Positions 54,398 through 62,244 of a stretch of 64,000 bases of DNA are shown piece by piece. Positions within the stretch are counted from its first letter, which is position 1; the number at the start of each line of letters is the position of its first letter. The translations under genes were made by a program, and so were the position numbers. The DNA is from Nocardioides exalbidus (GTDB lineage: Bacteria; Actinomycetota; Actinomycetes; Propionibacteriales; Nocardioidaceae). The stretch is taken from assembly GCF_900105585.1 (NCBI RefSeq), contig NZ_FNRT01000002.1:1302001-1366000 (forward strand), written 5' to 3'. The notes under the pieces are model-generated. The model saw only the letters and a program-made list of their open reading frames with translations. It had not been told where the DNA came from and made no database searches.

Positions 54398-54772
54398 ATG
54401 ACCGACTCCATCCTGGATGCCCTGAGCCCGGCCGACGCCGAGCGCGTGATCGCGGCCGGCCGGACCCTGACCCTGCCGCAGGGCTGGTCGCCGATCGCCG
54501 AGAGCACACCGGCCGACAAGGCGTACCTCATCACCGAGGGCGAGGTGTCGGTGCGCAGGGGCGGCGTCGAGATCGCCACCCTCGGCGCGGGCTCCGTCGT
54601 CGGCGAGGCCGCGATCGTCAACAGGACGCTCCGCTCGGCCACCGTCGTCGCGCTGACCCCGCTGCGCGTCGTCCACTTCACCAGCGAGCGGCTCGAACAG
54701 CTCGCCGACGAGGTCCCCGCCTTCGGCGCCGCCCTGCGCGAGGCGGCGGCCGGACGCGTCAACGGCGGCTGA
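54398..54772 (+). CDS. Stand-alone cyclic nucleotide-binding protein
   Basis: 124-residue CNB domain with GSVVGEAAIVNRTLRSATVVA, the phosphate-binding cassette including the Glu and the Arg-Ser-Ala that grip cNMP. No DNA-binding or other output domain. GAGCAGG lies just upstream. Three nucleotides before a class III cyclase gene, hence a synthesis-plus-receptor pair. Confidence 0.9.
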   Translation: MTDSILDALSPADAERVIAAGRTLTLPQGWSPIAESTPADKAYLITEGEVSVRRGGVEIATLGAGSVVGEAAIVNRTLRSATVVALTPLRVVHFTSERLEQLADEVPAFGAALREAAAGRVNGG

Positions 54773-54775
54773 GCC

Positions 54776-55816
54776 ATGAGCGCGGAGGAGGCGCCGCCCC
54801 CGCTGGACGTCCCCGCCGAGGTCGCCGAAGCGATGGGGGCCTTCCTCCTCGGCGAGGCACCCGGCCTGACCCAGCACGAGGTCGCCGAGCGCGCGGGCGT
54901 GCCGATCGAGGTCGCCACGACGCTCTGGCACCAGCTCGGCTTCCCGCACCACAGCGACGACGACCGGGCGTTCGCGGCGAGCGACGTGGAGGCGCTGCGG
55001 CTGGCCTCCGACCTGGTCCAGATGGGCATCCTGCCGCCTGACCAGCAGGCGGCCCTGGTGCGCACCTGGGGTCGCAGCTACGCCCGCCTCGCCGAGTGGC
55101 AGGCCTCCCTGCTGGCCGGGCTGGCAGCGGAGGCCGGAGACCCGGCGGCGCACCTCACCGAGCTCGCGTCCGACGTGCTCCCCCGGGTCGAGGCGCTCCA
55201 GACCTACGTCTGGCGCCGGCACCTCGCCAGCGCCGCCCAGCACCTGCTGGAGGACTCGACGGCGCTCACCAGCGCGGAGTCGGAGCTGTCGGTGTGCTTC
55301 ATCGACATCGTGGGCTACACCGCGCAGAGCCGCCGCCTCGACGGCGCCGAGCTCGTCGCCTGGGTCGACGGGTTCGAGCAGGACACCACGACCCTGGTCG
55401 TCGACCACGGCGGTCAGGTCATCAAGACCATCGGCGACGAGGTGCTCTTCACCGTCGCCGACCCCGCCGCCGCGGTGGAGATCGCGCTGGCACTGACCAC
55501 GCGCGGGGACGACGAGGACGACCCCTTCCCGGCGGTGCGGGCCGGCATCGCCCACGGCGCGGTCGTACGCCGCCTCGGTGACGTGTTCGGCTCCACCGTC
55601 AACGCCGCCTCCCGGTTGACCTCGGCCGCGCGCCCGGGCTCCGTGCTGGTCGACGCGGGCGTGCACGCGGCGCTGACCGCGGCCGGCGACGAGGCGCACG
55701 AGGACGCGCCGGAGGAGGATCCCGAGGCGCGGTGGCGCTGGCGACGGCTGCGCCGGATCTCGGCCAAGGGCTTCAGGAACCTGGAGGCCTGGCGGGTGCG
55801 GGCGCGTGAAATGTGA
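54776..55816 (+). CDS. Class III adenylate/guanylate cyclase with N-terminal regulatory domain
   Basis: 346 residues. N terminus (VAEAMGAFLLGEAPGLTQHEVAERAGVP...FAASDVEALRLASDLVQMGIL) resembles the pH-responsive regulatory domain of Rv1264-type cyclases. Catalytic domain has FIDIVGYT (metal Asp), KTIGDEVLF (Lys and Asp) and GSTVNAASRL (Asn-Arg). Soluble. Pairs with the CNB protein. Confidence 0.92.
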   Translation: MSAEEAPPPLDVPAEVAEAMGAFLLGEAPGLTQHEVAERAGVPIEVATTLWHQLGFPHHSDDDRAFAASDVEALRLASDLVQMGILPPDQQAALVRTWGRSYARLAEWQASLLAGLAAEAGDPAAHLTELASDVLPRVEALQTYVWRRHLASAAQHLLEDSTALTSAESELSVCFIDIVGYTAQSRRLDGAELVAWVDGFEQDTTTLVVDHGGQVIKTIGDEVLFTVADPAAAVEIALALTTRGDDEDDPFPAVRAGIAHGAVVRRLGDVFGSTVNAASRLTSAARPGSVLVDAGVHAALTAAGDEAHEDAPEEDPEARWRWRRLRRISAKGFRNLEAWRVRAREM

Positions 55817-55818
55817 GT

Positions 55819-55858
55819 GCCCGGTCGTTGTCGACGGGGGAAACGACAACGACCGGGC
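55819..55858. terminator. Bidirectional hairpin terminator
   Basis: Perfect 15-bp stem GCCCGGTCGTTGTCG / CGACAACGACCGGGC with a 10-nt loop, located between the convergent cyclase and DUF5926 genes. No U-tract. Confidence 0.85.
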
Positions 55859-55943
55859 GAGAGCGAATCTACTCCGCTCGTGAGCGCGCGCACAACCATT
55901 GGTCCGGTTGTGTTCGACACGTGGCGAACCCGTAGGAGCGTCC

Positions 55944-56876
55944 TTACCGGATCGTCACCTGACGGTTGGCGAGTCCCGCACGGGCCGACCGCTCGGCAGC
56001 CGAGAGGTCCCCTCCCTGCAGGGCTTCGGCGAGGTCGGAGGCGAAGGTCGCGGCCGGTCCCTCGAGCACCTCGGCCCCCGTCCCGAGCGGCAGGTCCCAC
56101 ACCGGGGCGAGCAGCCCGTGGGCCCGGAACATGCCCACGAAGCGCGACCCGTCGGCCACCGAGTCCTGGCCGGCGGCGTGCAGGCGGGCGAGCGCGTCGA
56201 GGAGCTGGTCCTCGGGGTGCGGCATGACCCAGCGCAGGTGCTCCTTGGTGCCCACGTTGGTCCAGTACGCCGCCTCGACGGAGGTGAGCCGGCTGGTCGG
56301 CATCACGCCGCCGTTGGCCTGCTCCAGCGCTGCCTCCATCGACGCGTCGCGCTCGGGGATGTCGTCGATCCAGTACTCGAAGCCGTCGTGGACGGTGATG
56401 TCGAGGGACGTGTCGGAGATCAGGTCCTGGATGCTCGGGCCGTCGCCGGGGGCGCTCATCAGGCCGACGATGCCGGGCTCCTCGGTCGCGAGCGCGGCCT
56501 CGAGGACGGCGCCGAGGTCGCGCGCGGGGTTGCCGTAGGAGTGCTGGACCTGCAGGCCGAGCCAGATGTCGCCGGAGTCGCGGACCATCGCGGGAGCCGC
56601 GCCCGGGAGCAGGGTGGCGAGGCGCACGGCCGGGCCGCCGGCCGCGAGGGTCAGGGGCGCGGTCGCGGCCGGGACCAGCTCGCGCAGGGCGATCACGTCG
56701 CACTCGTCGGGCATCCCCTCGAAGGGGCGTGCCACGAACGTCGGCGCGGCGCCGCCGGCCGCACCGTGGCAGGCCTTGTAGCGCTTGCCCGAACCACAGG
56801 GGCAGGGCTGGCGGGGTCCGACCTCACCCTCGGTGCGGGAAGCGGACGTCTGCGTGCTGCGCGACTTCTTGGCCAT
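55944..56876 (-). CDS. DUF5926 family protein with SEC-C zinc motif
   Basis: 310 residues. Near the N terminus is the SEC-C metal-binding motif RQPCPCGSGKRYKACHG, as in SecA tails; the remainder is the DUF5926 region of unknown function. Starts MAKKSRS. ATG 56876 follows TAGGGT by 7 nt. Common in actinobacteria. Confidence 0.88.
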   Translation of the reverse strand: MAKKSRSTQTSASRTEGEVGPRQPCPCGSGKRYKACHGAAGGAAPTFVARPFEGMPDECDVIALRELVPAATAPLTLAAGGPAVRLATLLPGAAPAMVRDSGDIWLGLQVQHSYGNPARDLGAVLEAALATEEPGIVGLMSAPGDGPSIQDLISDTSLDITVHDGFEYWIDDIPERDASMEAALEQANGGVMPTSRLTSVEAAYWTNVGTKEHLRWVMPHPEDQLLDALARLHAAGQDSVADGSRFVGMFRAHGLLAPVWDLPLGTGAEVLEGPAATFASDLAEALQGGDLSAAERSARAGLANRQVTIR

Positions 56877-56883
56877 GGCGCGA

Positions 56884-56889
56884 ACCCTA
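56884..56889 (-). promoter_or_regulatory. -10 hexamer of DUF5926 gene (leaderless)
   Basis: TAGGGT on the minus strand ends 7 nt before ATG 56876. Confidence 0.5.
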
Positions 56890-56927
56890 GTCGGGCAGGC
56901 CCCGCGACCGGACTTCCGCGATCGCCG

Positions 56928-57773
56928 CTAGGAGTCGAGCAGCTCGAGGATGAACTTCGGCCGGTCGGTGATGACCGCGGTGACCCCGACGTCGAGGCAG
57001 AGCTGGAGGTCGTCGGCGGTGTTCACGGTCCACACGTGGATCTCGCGGCCGGCCCTGACCAGGTGCCGGCCCAGGCCGGGGTGGTCGCGCAGCTCCTCGA
57101 CGCCGGGCCCGATGATCCAGTCGTCGTCGACGATCGGGCGCAGGACGGGCCAGTGGTGCGCCCTGTCGACGAGCATCACGATGTCGAGGTCGGGCGCGAG
57201 CCGGCGCACGCGGCTCATCGCGTTGACCGAGAAGCTCATGATCCGCGCGGGCGAGCCGGCACCGGCCCAGCCGAACTCGTCCAGCGCCTCGACCAGGCGC
57301 CGCTCCACCAGGCCGCCGTACCTCGTCGGGTGCTTGGTCTCGATCGCGAGCTCGACGTGCCGGTCGTAGTCGGCGACGGTCTCGAGGAGCTTGCGCAGGG
57401 TCAGCACCTTGCCGTGAATCGGGTCCCGCGCCGGGGCCTCGTCGTCGAGGTCGGACCACGGGTTCTTCCACGACGCGAAGTCGAGCTCGTCGAGCTCGGC
57501 CAGGCTCATCGTCGACACGAGCCCCATCGTGGACGTCGTACGCCTCAGGTCGCGGTCGTGGACGCACACGAGGTGGCCGTCGGCGGTCAGCCGGACGTCG
57601 CACTCGAGCGCCTCGGCACCCTCCTCGAGCGCCTTCACGTAGGCCTCGAGCGTGTGCTCGGCGGTGTCGTGGCTGCTGCCGCGGTGCGCGACGACCTGCG
57701 GGCGGGTGCGGGCCTCGGCCTGCCGCTCACGACTGCGGCGGAGGCGCGGCGTACGACGCATGCGACGAAGCAT
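56928..57773 (-). CDS. Glycerophosphodiester phosphodiesterase
   Basis: 281-residue GDPD/UgpQ family TIM-barrel. Catalytic AHRGSSHDTAEHTLEAY and ECDVRLTADGHLVCVHD (Glu, Asp, His ligands) are clear. A basic Arg-rich N terminus of about 22 residues, without a signal peptide, precedes the domain; start at 57773 is uncertain (further ATG in the run). Cytosolic release of glycerol-3-phosphate. Confidence 0.9.
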   Translation of the reverse strand: MLRRMRRTPRLRRSRERQAEARTRPQVVAHRGSSHDTAEHTLEAYVKALEEGAEALECDVRLTADGHLVCVHDRDLRRTTSTMGLVSTMSLAELDELDFASWKNPWSDLDDEAPARDPIHGKVLTLRKLLETVADYDRHVELAIETKHPTRYGGLVERRLVEALDEFGWAGAGSPARIMSFSVNAMSRVRRLAPDLDIVMLVDRAHHWPVLRPIVDDDWIIGPGVEELRDHPGLGRHLVRAGREIHVWTVNTADDLQLCLDVGVTAVITDRPKFILELLDS

Positions 57774-58045
57774 GGCACGCGGGTCGACCCCCGCGGGGGA
57801 GGTCCGCCGGGTGCGCCGCTGGTCCAGACCACGAGCGAGGATCGGCTCCTACTTTGGGACAGGATCGACGGATTCCACGCTTTTTGCTTCCGCCGACGAC
57901 GGAGTCGTGGTTAACCTCATCTGCGTTGAGAGCATCCGAGCTCGTGCGTGGGGGTCATGCCGCGGGTGCCGACAGGGGAATGGGGATTCCATGGGTGCAG
58001 TCACGCTGTCCGCACGCCGCCTGCTGGGCGGGGTGGGGGACCCGA

Positions 58046-58399
58046 TCAGTGGACGTGGTCCTGCCAGTCCGCAGGCACCCGGCCCGCGGGGCCGGGGACC
58101 GGCTGGTCGGCGGGGTGGCTCTGCGGGTCGCTGAGTCGCGGCCCCTGCACCCCGACCTCTCGGGCGAAGTCCCAGAACCAGTCCTCGCCGGGCTCGTAGC
58201 TCTGCATGACCGGGTGGCCGGTCGCCGCGAAGTGCTTCGTCGCGTGCTGCGCGGGGCTGCTGTCGCAGCACCCGACGTGGCCGCACTGGGCGCAGCGACG
58301 CAGGTGCACCCACCAGCCGCCGGCCGCGTCGCACTCCACGCAGCCGGGGCCGGACGGGGCGACCTCGGGGTCGATGCCTTCGGGAGTCGTGGCTGTCAT
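58046..58399 (-). CDS. UBP-type zinc finger protein
   Basis: 117 residues. Cys/His pattern CVECDAAGGWWVHLRRCAQCGHVGCCDSSPAQHATKHFAATGH matches the ubiquitin-hydrolase ZnF-UBP finger. Bacteria lack ubiquitin; function unknown. CAGGCT ends 6 nt before ATG 58399. It follows the DUF2087 gene by 17 nt on the same strand. Confidence 0.9.
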   Translation of the reverse strand: MTATTPEGIDPEVAPSGPGCVECDAAGGWWVHLRRCAQCGHVGCCDSSPAQHATKHFAATGHPVMQSYEPGEDWFWDFAREVGVQGPRLSDPQSHPADQPVPGPAGRVPADWQDHVH

Positions 58400-58416
58400 G
58401 CCTCCAGCCTGCCCCG

Positions 58417-58866
58417 TCAGCGTCCGCTCAGGAAGCCCTCCAGCCAGTGCGCCTCCCACGCCGGGATCTCCTGGCGCTCGAGCGGCGAGCGCGTGGGAGC
58501 GTGCGGGGCCGTGCGGTAGCGACCGTCCGCGCGCTCGAGGTAGTGGTAGTTCACGAGCTCGCGGCGGAGGTAGGCGAAGTCCTCGTGCACGCCGAGCAGC
58601 ACCTCGTTGACCTCCTTCTCGGAGTAGTCCCGGCCCGGCTCGAACCGGCTCACCACCTCGAGGAGCACCGCCGCGCGGACCTTGCGCTTCGCCGGCACGC
58701 GTTCGATCCGCCCGCCGCTGAACAGCCGGGCGACCAGCCGCTCCTGCTCGGTCCGCGCGGCGTCGTACGCCTCTCGCTCGAGCGCCGCGCGTGCGGCGGT
58801 GTAGCCCTCGCCGGTCTCGGCCATGCGGCCCCGCACGACGCGCTTGAAGTCACTGTCCCTGGTCAT
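58417..58866 (-). CDS. DUF2087 domain protein
   Basis: 149 residues. The C-terminal DUF2087 region is LFSGGRIERVPAKRKVRAAVLLEVVSRFEPGRDYSEKEVNEVLLG...YLRRELVNYHYLERADGRYR, a putative winged-helix fold. The N terminus DFKRVVRGRMAETGEGYTAARAAL is a motif shared with other small actinobacterial proteins. ATG 58866 was preferred (AAGG 8 nt upstream); 58872 and GTG 58875 are alternatives. Confidence 0.85.
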   Translation of the reverse strand: MTRDSDFKRVVRGRMAETGEGYTAARAALEREAYDAARTEQERLVARLFSGGRIERVPAKRKVRAAVLLEVVSRFEPGRDYSEKEVNEVLLGVHEDFAYLRRELVNYHYLERADGRYRTAPHAPTRSPLERQEIPAWEAHWLEGFLSGR

Positions 58867-59105
58867 CGTCATCACCTTCGACTGCGCTGCGTCCCCAGTA
58901 CGCCGCTGCAGCGGGCATCGACGAATCCGTTGAGTGAGCTGCCCGAGGATCTGCTCCCCTTCGCCACCTCGCTGCGGACTGGGGCCGACGCGTGGGCTGG
59001 GCGCTGGACGGCGCCCTCGGAGTTGACCCTACCGCGTCGATCCGGTGTGGTGGAGGGAGCGGCGAGCCCATCGGGGGTCTCGCCACGACAGGAAGGCACG
59101 CCTTC
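58867..59105. other. 239-bp divergent intergenic region
   Basis: Upstream of both DUF2087 and the secreted M15-like gene. GGAAGG lies 9 nt before ATG 59106. No convincing operator or RNA structure was found. Confidence 0.4.
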
Positions 59106-59600
59106 ATGCACCGCACCACCAGCAGGATCGTCCTCGCCGTCATCGCCTCGTTCGTCGCGATCATCGGCCTCTCGAGCCCCTCGCAGGCGGTCACCAAGCT
59201 GACCGACGCGCAGGCCGCGAGCCAGCTCTCCGCGGCGGGCATCAGCCGGGTCTCGACCGGCGGCTGCACCGACCGCAACGTCAGCACCTGCACGTCCTAC
59301 GAGCAGATCAACCAGGAGTCGGTCAGCGGGATCATCACGTTCAAGGGCGCCAGCGGCTGCGCGATCACGATCACCGGCGGCACCGAGACCGGTCACGCCG
59401 GCGGCACCTACAGCCACGCCAACGGCTACAAGGTCGACATCCGCCCGACCGACTGCGTCTCGAGCTTCATCACCAGCACCTATGCCTACTCCGGCGTGCG
59501 CGGTGACGGCGCCACCCTCTACACGGCTCCTTCCGGCAACGTCTACGCCCGCGAGGGCAGCCACTGGGACATCACCTACTACTCCTGCGGCGGCTGCTGA
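59106..59600 (+). CDS. Small secreted protein with M15/Hedgehog-like peptidase motifs
   Basis: 164 residues. Signal peptide 1-28 ends SSPSQA. The mature part has six cysteines (54, 62, 85, 117, 161, 164) and SHANGYKVD with H104-x6-D111 followed by REGSHWD with E150-x2-H153, the spacing of zinc ligands and catalytic Glu in D-Ala-D-Ala peptidases of the M15 fold. It is smaller than typical M15 enzymes. Possibly a peptidoglycan hydrolase or an inactive relative (inference). Confidence 0.7.
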   Translation: MHRTTSRIVLAVIASFVAIIGLSSPSQAVTKLTDAQAASQLSAAGISRVSTGGCTDRNVSTCTSYEQINQESVSGIITFKGASGCAITITGGTETGHAGGTYSHANGYKVDIRPTDCVSSFITSTYAYSGVRGDGATLYTAPSGNVYAREGSHWDITYYSCGGC

Positions 59601-59654
59601 GCCGACCCACGAACCCGGCTGACAGCGACGGCGGTGTGGTCCCACACTGGGGCC

Positions 59655-60278
59655 ATGCCGTCGTCCAGCCAGTGGCTCGCGTTCCTCGTCGCCTCGTTCC
59701 TCTTCGTCCAGGTGCCGGGCCCGAGCCTGCTCTTCACCATCGGCCGCGCGCTGACCGTCGGGCGTCGTGAGGCGCTGCTGTCGGTGCTCGGCAACGGCCT
59801 CGGCGTGATGGTGCAGGTCGTCCTCGTGGCGATCGGCCTCGGCGCGGTGGTCGCGGCCAGCGCCGCGGCCTACACCGTGGTCAAGGTGGCCGGCGCCGCC
59901 TACGTCGTCTGGCTCGGGATCCAGGCGATCCGCCACCGCGCCGACGCCCGGCTGGCGATGGCCGACGCGATGCCCGTACGACGTGGGCACCCGGTGCGCA
60001 TCGGGCTGACCGTCGGCGCCACGAACCCGAGGACGATGGTCTTCTTCGTCGCCTTCCTGCCGCAGTTCACCGACCCCGCCGGCCCGGTCCTCGTCCAGAC
60101 GCTCGTGCTCGGTGCGGTCTTCAGTGCGATGGCGATCGTCTCCGACACGACGTGGGCGATGGTCGCCGGTGCCGCGCGGACCTGGTTCGCCCGTCGCCCC
60201 CAGCGGCTGGACGCCCTCAGCGCCGGCGGCGGCACGATGATGATCGGCCTCGGCGCGACCATGCTCGCCACGGAGTAG
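59655..60278 (+). CDS. LysE/RhtB family amino-acid exporter
   Basis: 207 residues with about six helices. The LysE signature VQVPGPSLLFTIGRALTVGRREALLSVLGNGLG is seen at the N terminus, and GATNPRTMVFFVAFLPQF in the middle. Exports amino acids or similar solutes. CACACT ends 6 nt before ATG 59655. Confidence 0.92.
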   Translation: MPSSSQWLAFLVASFLFVQVPGPSLLFTIGRALTVGRREALLSVLGNGLGVMVQVVLVAIGLGAVVAASAAAYTVVKVAGAAYVVWLGIQAIRHRADARLAMADAMPVRRGHPVRIGLTVGATNPRTMVFFVAFLPQFTDPAGPVLVQTLVLGAVFSAMAIVSDTTWAMVAGAARTWFARRPQRLDALSAGGGTMMIGLGATMLATE

Positions 60279-60283
60279 CCGCC

Positions 60284-60289
60284 TACGCT
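60284..60289 (+). promoter_or_regulatory. -10 hexamer of GH114 gene (leaderless)
   Basis: TACGCT ends 7 nt before ATG 60297. Confidence 0.45.
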
Positions 60290-60296
60290 GGCGAAC

Positions 60297-61058
60297 ATGC
60301 GCACCCTGCTCGTCACCCTCCTGCTGCTGGTCGGCCTCTCGGCGCCGGTCCACGCGGCCGAGACGCAGCCGCTCCCGACCGGCACCGACGTCGACTACCA
60401 GCTCGGCGGGCCGGCCTACGTCCCGGACAACGTCGGGATCGTCGTGCGCGACCGCACCGCCGAGCCGGCCCCCGGGGCCTACAACATCTGCTACGTCAAC
60501 GGCTTCCAGACGCAGCCGGACGCCAAGCGCTACTGGCGCAAGCACCGCGACCTCCTGCTCCAGGACGGCCGGGGCCGGCTGGTCGAGGACGAGGCGTGGG
60601 GCGAGTGGCTCCTCGACGTCCGCACGGCGGCCAAGCGGAAGGCGCTCGCCTCGGTGGTCGGCCGCTGGACCGCCGGTTGTGCACGCGACGGCTTCGACGC
60701 CGTCGAGTACGACAACCTCGACTCCTACTCGCGCAGCCGCGGGTTGATCAAGGCGAAGCAGGCGAAGGCGTTCGCCCGGCTGCTCACCGCCACCGCGCAC
60801 GACGCGGGACTCGCGGTCGGCCAGAAGAACTGGGCGACCCTCGACGGCACGACGCTCGGCTTCGACTTCGCGGTCTCCGAGGAGTGTGGGCGCTACGACG
60901 AGTGCGGCGACTACGTCGACCACTTCGGCGACCAGGTCCTCGTCGTCGAGTACCGCGCCCGGGACTTTGCGAAGACCTGCCGGGACTACGGCGACCTGCT
61001 GGCCGTCGTCTACCGCGACCTCGACCTCAGCCCCAACGGCGTACGCCGCTGGTGCTGA
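60297..61058 (+). CDS. Secreted endo-alpha-1,4-polygalactosaminidase-like protein (GH114)
   Basis: 253 residues. Signal peptide to about residue 20 (AHAA/HAAE). GH114 features: DVDYQLGG, YNICYVNGFQT, GFDAVEYDNLDSY and LGFDFAVSEECGRYDECGDY. Probably cleaves galactosamine-rich polysaccharide outside the cell; substrate not tested for this branch. Confidence 0.88.
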   Translation: MRTLLVTLLLLVGLSAPVHAAETQPLPTGTDVDYQLGGPAYVPDNVGIVVRDRTAEPAPGAYNICYVNGFQTQPDAKRYWRKHRDLLLQDGRGRLVEDEAWGEWLLDVRTAAKRKALASVVGRWTAGCARDGFDAVEYDNLDSYSRSRGLIKAKQAKAFARLLTATAHDAGLAVGQKNWATLDGTTLGFDFAVSEECGRYDECGDYVDHFGDQVLVVEYRARDFAKTCRDYGDLLAVVYRDLDLSPNGVRRWC

Positions 61059-61076
61059 GGCCGGGCCGCAGCCGGG

Positions 61077-62054
61077 TCAGCCCACGGCCTCCGGCTCGCG
61101 CGCCTTCTGGCGGCGGCTGGCGATGAGGCTCGTGGTGACGGTGACGGCGAGGATGCCGACGATCACGAACAGCGAGGCGAGGGTCGGCACGTCAGGGACC
61201 GACGGCCACACCAGGTGCGCCCAGTGGAGCACGAGCTTGAACCCGATGAAGCCGAGGATCGCGGCCAGGCCGTAGCTGAGGTGGACCAGCGCGCTGAGCG
61301 CTCCCTCGAGCACGAAGTAGAGCGCGCGGAGGCCGAGCAGGGCGAAGGCGTTGGTCACGAAGACGAGGTACGGATCGCCCGTGATGCCGTAGACCGCGGG
61401 CACCGAGTCGACGGCGAAGACGATGTCGGTGGCGAAGACGGCAGCCGTGACGAGCGCGAAGGGCGTCAGCATCCGCACGCCCTTCTTGACCACGGTGATC
61501 TTGGCGCCGTCGTACTCGTCGCTGACCGGCATGAAGCGGCGCAGCAGCTTCACGATGCGCATCTCGGCCACGTCGACCTCGTGCTCCTGGCCGCGGATCG
61601 CGTCACGCAGGAGCTTGATGCCGGTGAGCAGCAGCACGCCGCCGAAGATCAGGAAGACCCAGTCGAAGCGCGACAGCGCGGCCGCACCGAGGGCGATGAA
61701 GATGCCGCGCAGGACCAGCGCGCCGATGATGCCGTAGAGCAGCACCCGCTGCTTGAGCACCTCGGGCACGGCGAAGGCTGCGAGCAGCAGCATGAAGACG
61801 AACAGGTTGTCGACGCTCAGCGTCTTCTCGACGAGGTAGCCGGTGTAGTACTCCAGCCCGCGGTCACCGCCGTGGGCGTTCCAGACGTAGAGGCCGAAGG
61901 TGAGCGGCAGGGCGACGTAGAACGCCGACCAGGCCAGGGCCTCCTTCATCGACACCTCGTGGGGCCGCCGGGTGGCGACGAAGTCGACGACGAGCAGGGC
62001 GAGCACCACGGCGATGGTGATGAACCACAGGGTGGGGGACGCGATGGACGACAT
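61077..62054 (-). CDS. TerC family transporter (Alx/MeeF-like Mn2+ exporter)
   Basis: 325 residues with eight or nine helices. TerC motifs: EKTLSVDNLFVFMLLL and TDIVFAVDSVPAVYGITGDPYLVFVTNAFALLGLRALY with the acidic, metal-binding residues in two membrane helices. Bacterial Alx/MeeE-like members export Mn2+. The ATG has AGGAG 5 nt upstream, and a yybP-ykoY riboswitch precedes it, which supports manganese control. Confidence 0.93.
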   Translation of the reverse strand: MSSIASPTLWFITIAVVLALLVVDFVATRRPHEVSMKEALAWSAFYVALPLTFGLYVWNAHGGDRGLEYYTGYLVEKTLSVDNLFVFMLLLAAFAVPEVLKQRVLLYGIIGALVLRGIFIALGAAALSRFDWVFLIFGGVLLLTGIKLLRDAIRGQEHEVDVAEMRIVKLLRRFMPVSDEYDGAKITVVKKGVRMLTPFALVTAAVFATDIVFAVDSVPAVYGITGDPYLVFVTNAFALLGLRALYFVLEGALSALVHLSYGLAAILGFIGFKLVLHWAHLVWPSVPDVPTLASLFVIVGILAVTVTTSLIASRRQKAREPEAVG

Positions 62055-62056
62055 GG

Positions 62057-62190
62057 GTCTCCTCAGGAATCGGCAGGTGGAACTTCCTGAGGTCTCCCCC
62101 ACCGCTTCCGAGAGCGGCCTCCGCCGGGGTGCCTGTCGAGGCACCGTACTGACCGACGGATGTTGGGCGGGGTACTCCCCTCGTGGACCA
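62057..62190 (-). ncRNA. yybP-ykoY manganese riboswitch
   Basis: The leader of the TerC gene has the family's conserved elements in order: GGGGAGTA (62180-62173), a central TCCGTCGGTCAGTACGG, and GGGGGAGACC (62100-62091). After the aptamer comes a perfect CCTCAGGAA/TTCCTGAGG hairpin (62061-62092 on the plus strand) that overlaps the Shine-Dalgarno GAGGAG (62059-62064), a likely expression platform controlling translation. Confidence 0.85.
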
Positions 62191-62231
62191 CTGTAGTTGA
62201 ACGGGCAAGCGAGTCCCAATCGACGCGGGGC

Positions 62232-62237
62232 TAGGGT
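62232..62237 (+). promoter_or_regulatory. -10 hexamer of disulfide oxidoreductase gene (leaderless)
   Basis: TAGGGT ends 7 nt before ATG 62245. Confidence 0.5.
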
Positions 62238-62244
62238 CACGGGC

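Noticed and set aside
52904..55849. A 981-residue minus-strand open frame across arcA, the CNB gene and the cyclase.
   Set aside because: Low-complexity reading of the antisense of three well-supported plus-strand genes.
57774..58045. Possible small gene or RNA in the 272-bp gap between the phosphodiesterase and the UBP zinc finger gene, including a 47-residue ATG frame at 57991-58134.
   Set aside because: The frame runs into the antisense of the UBP gene, has no homology and is Gly/Arg/Pro-rich; no structured RNA could be seen by eye.
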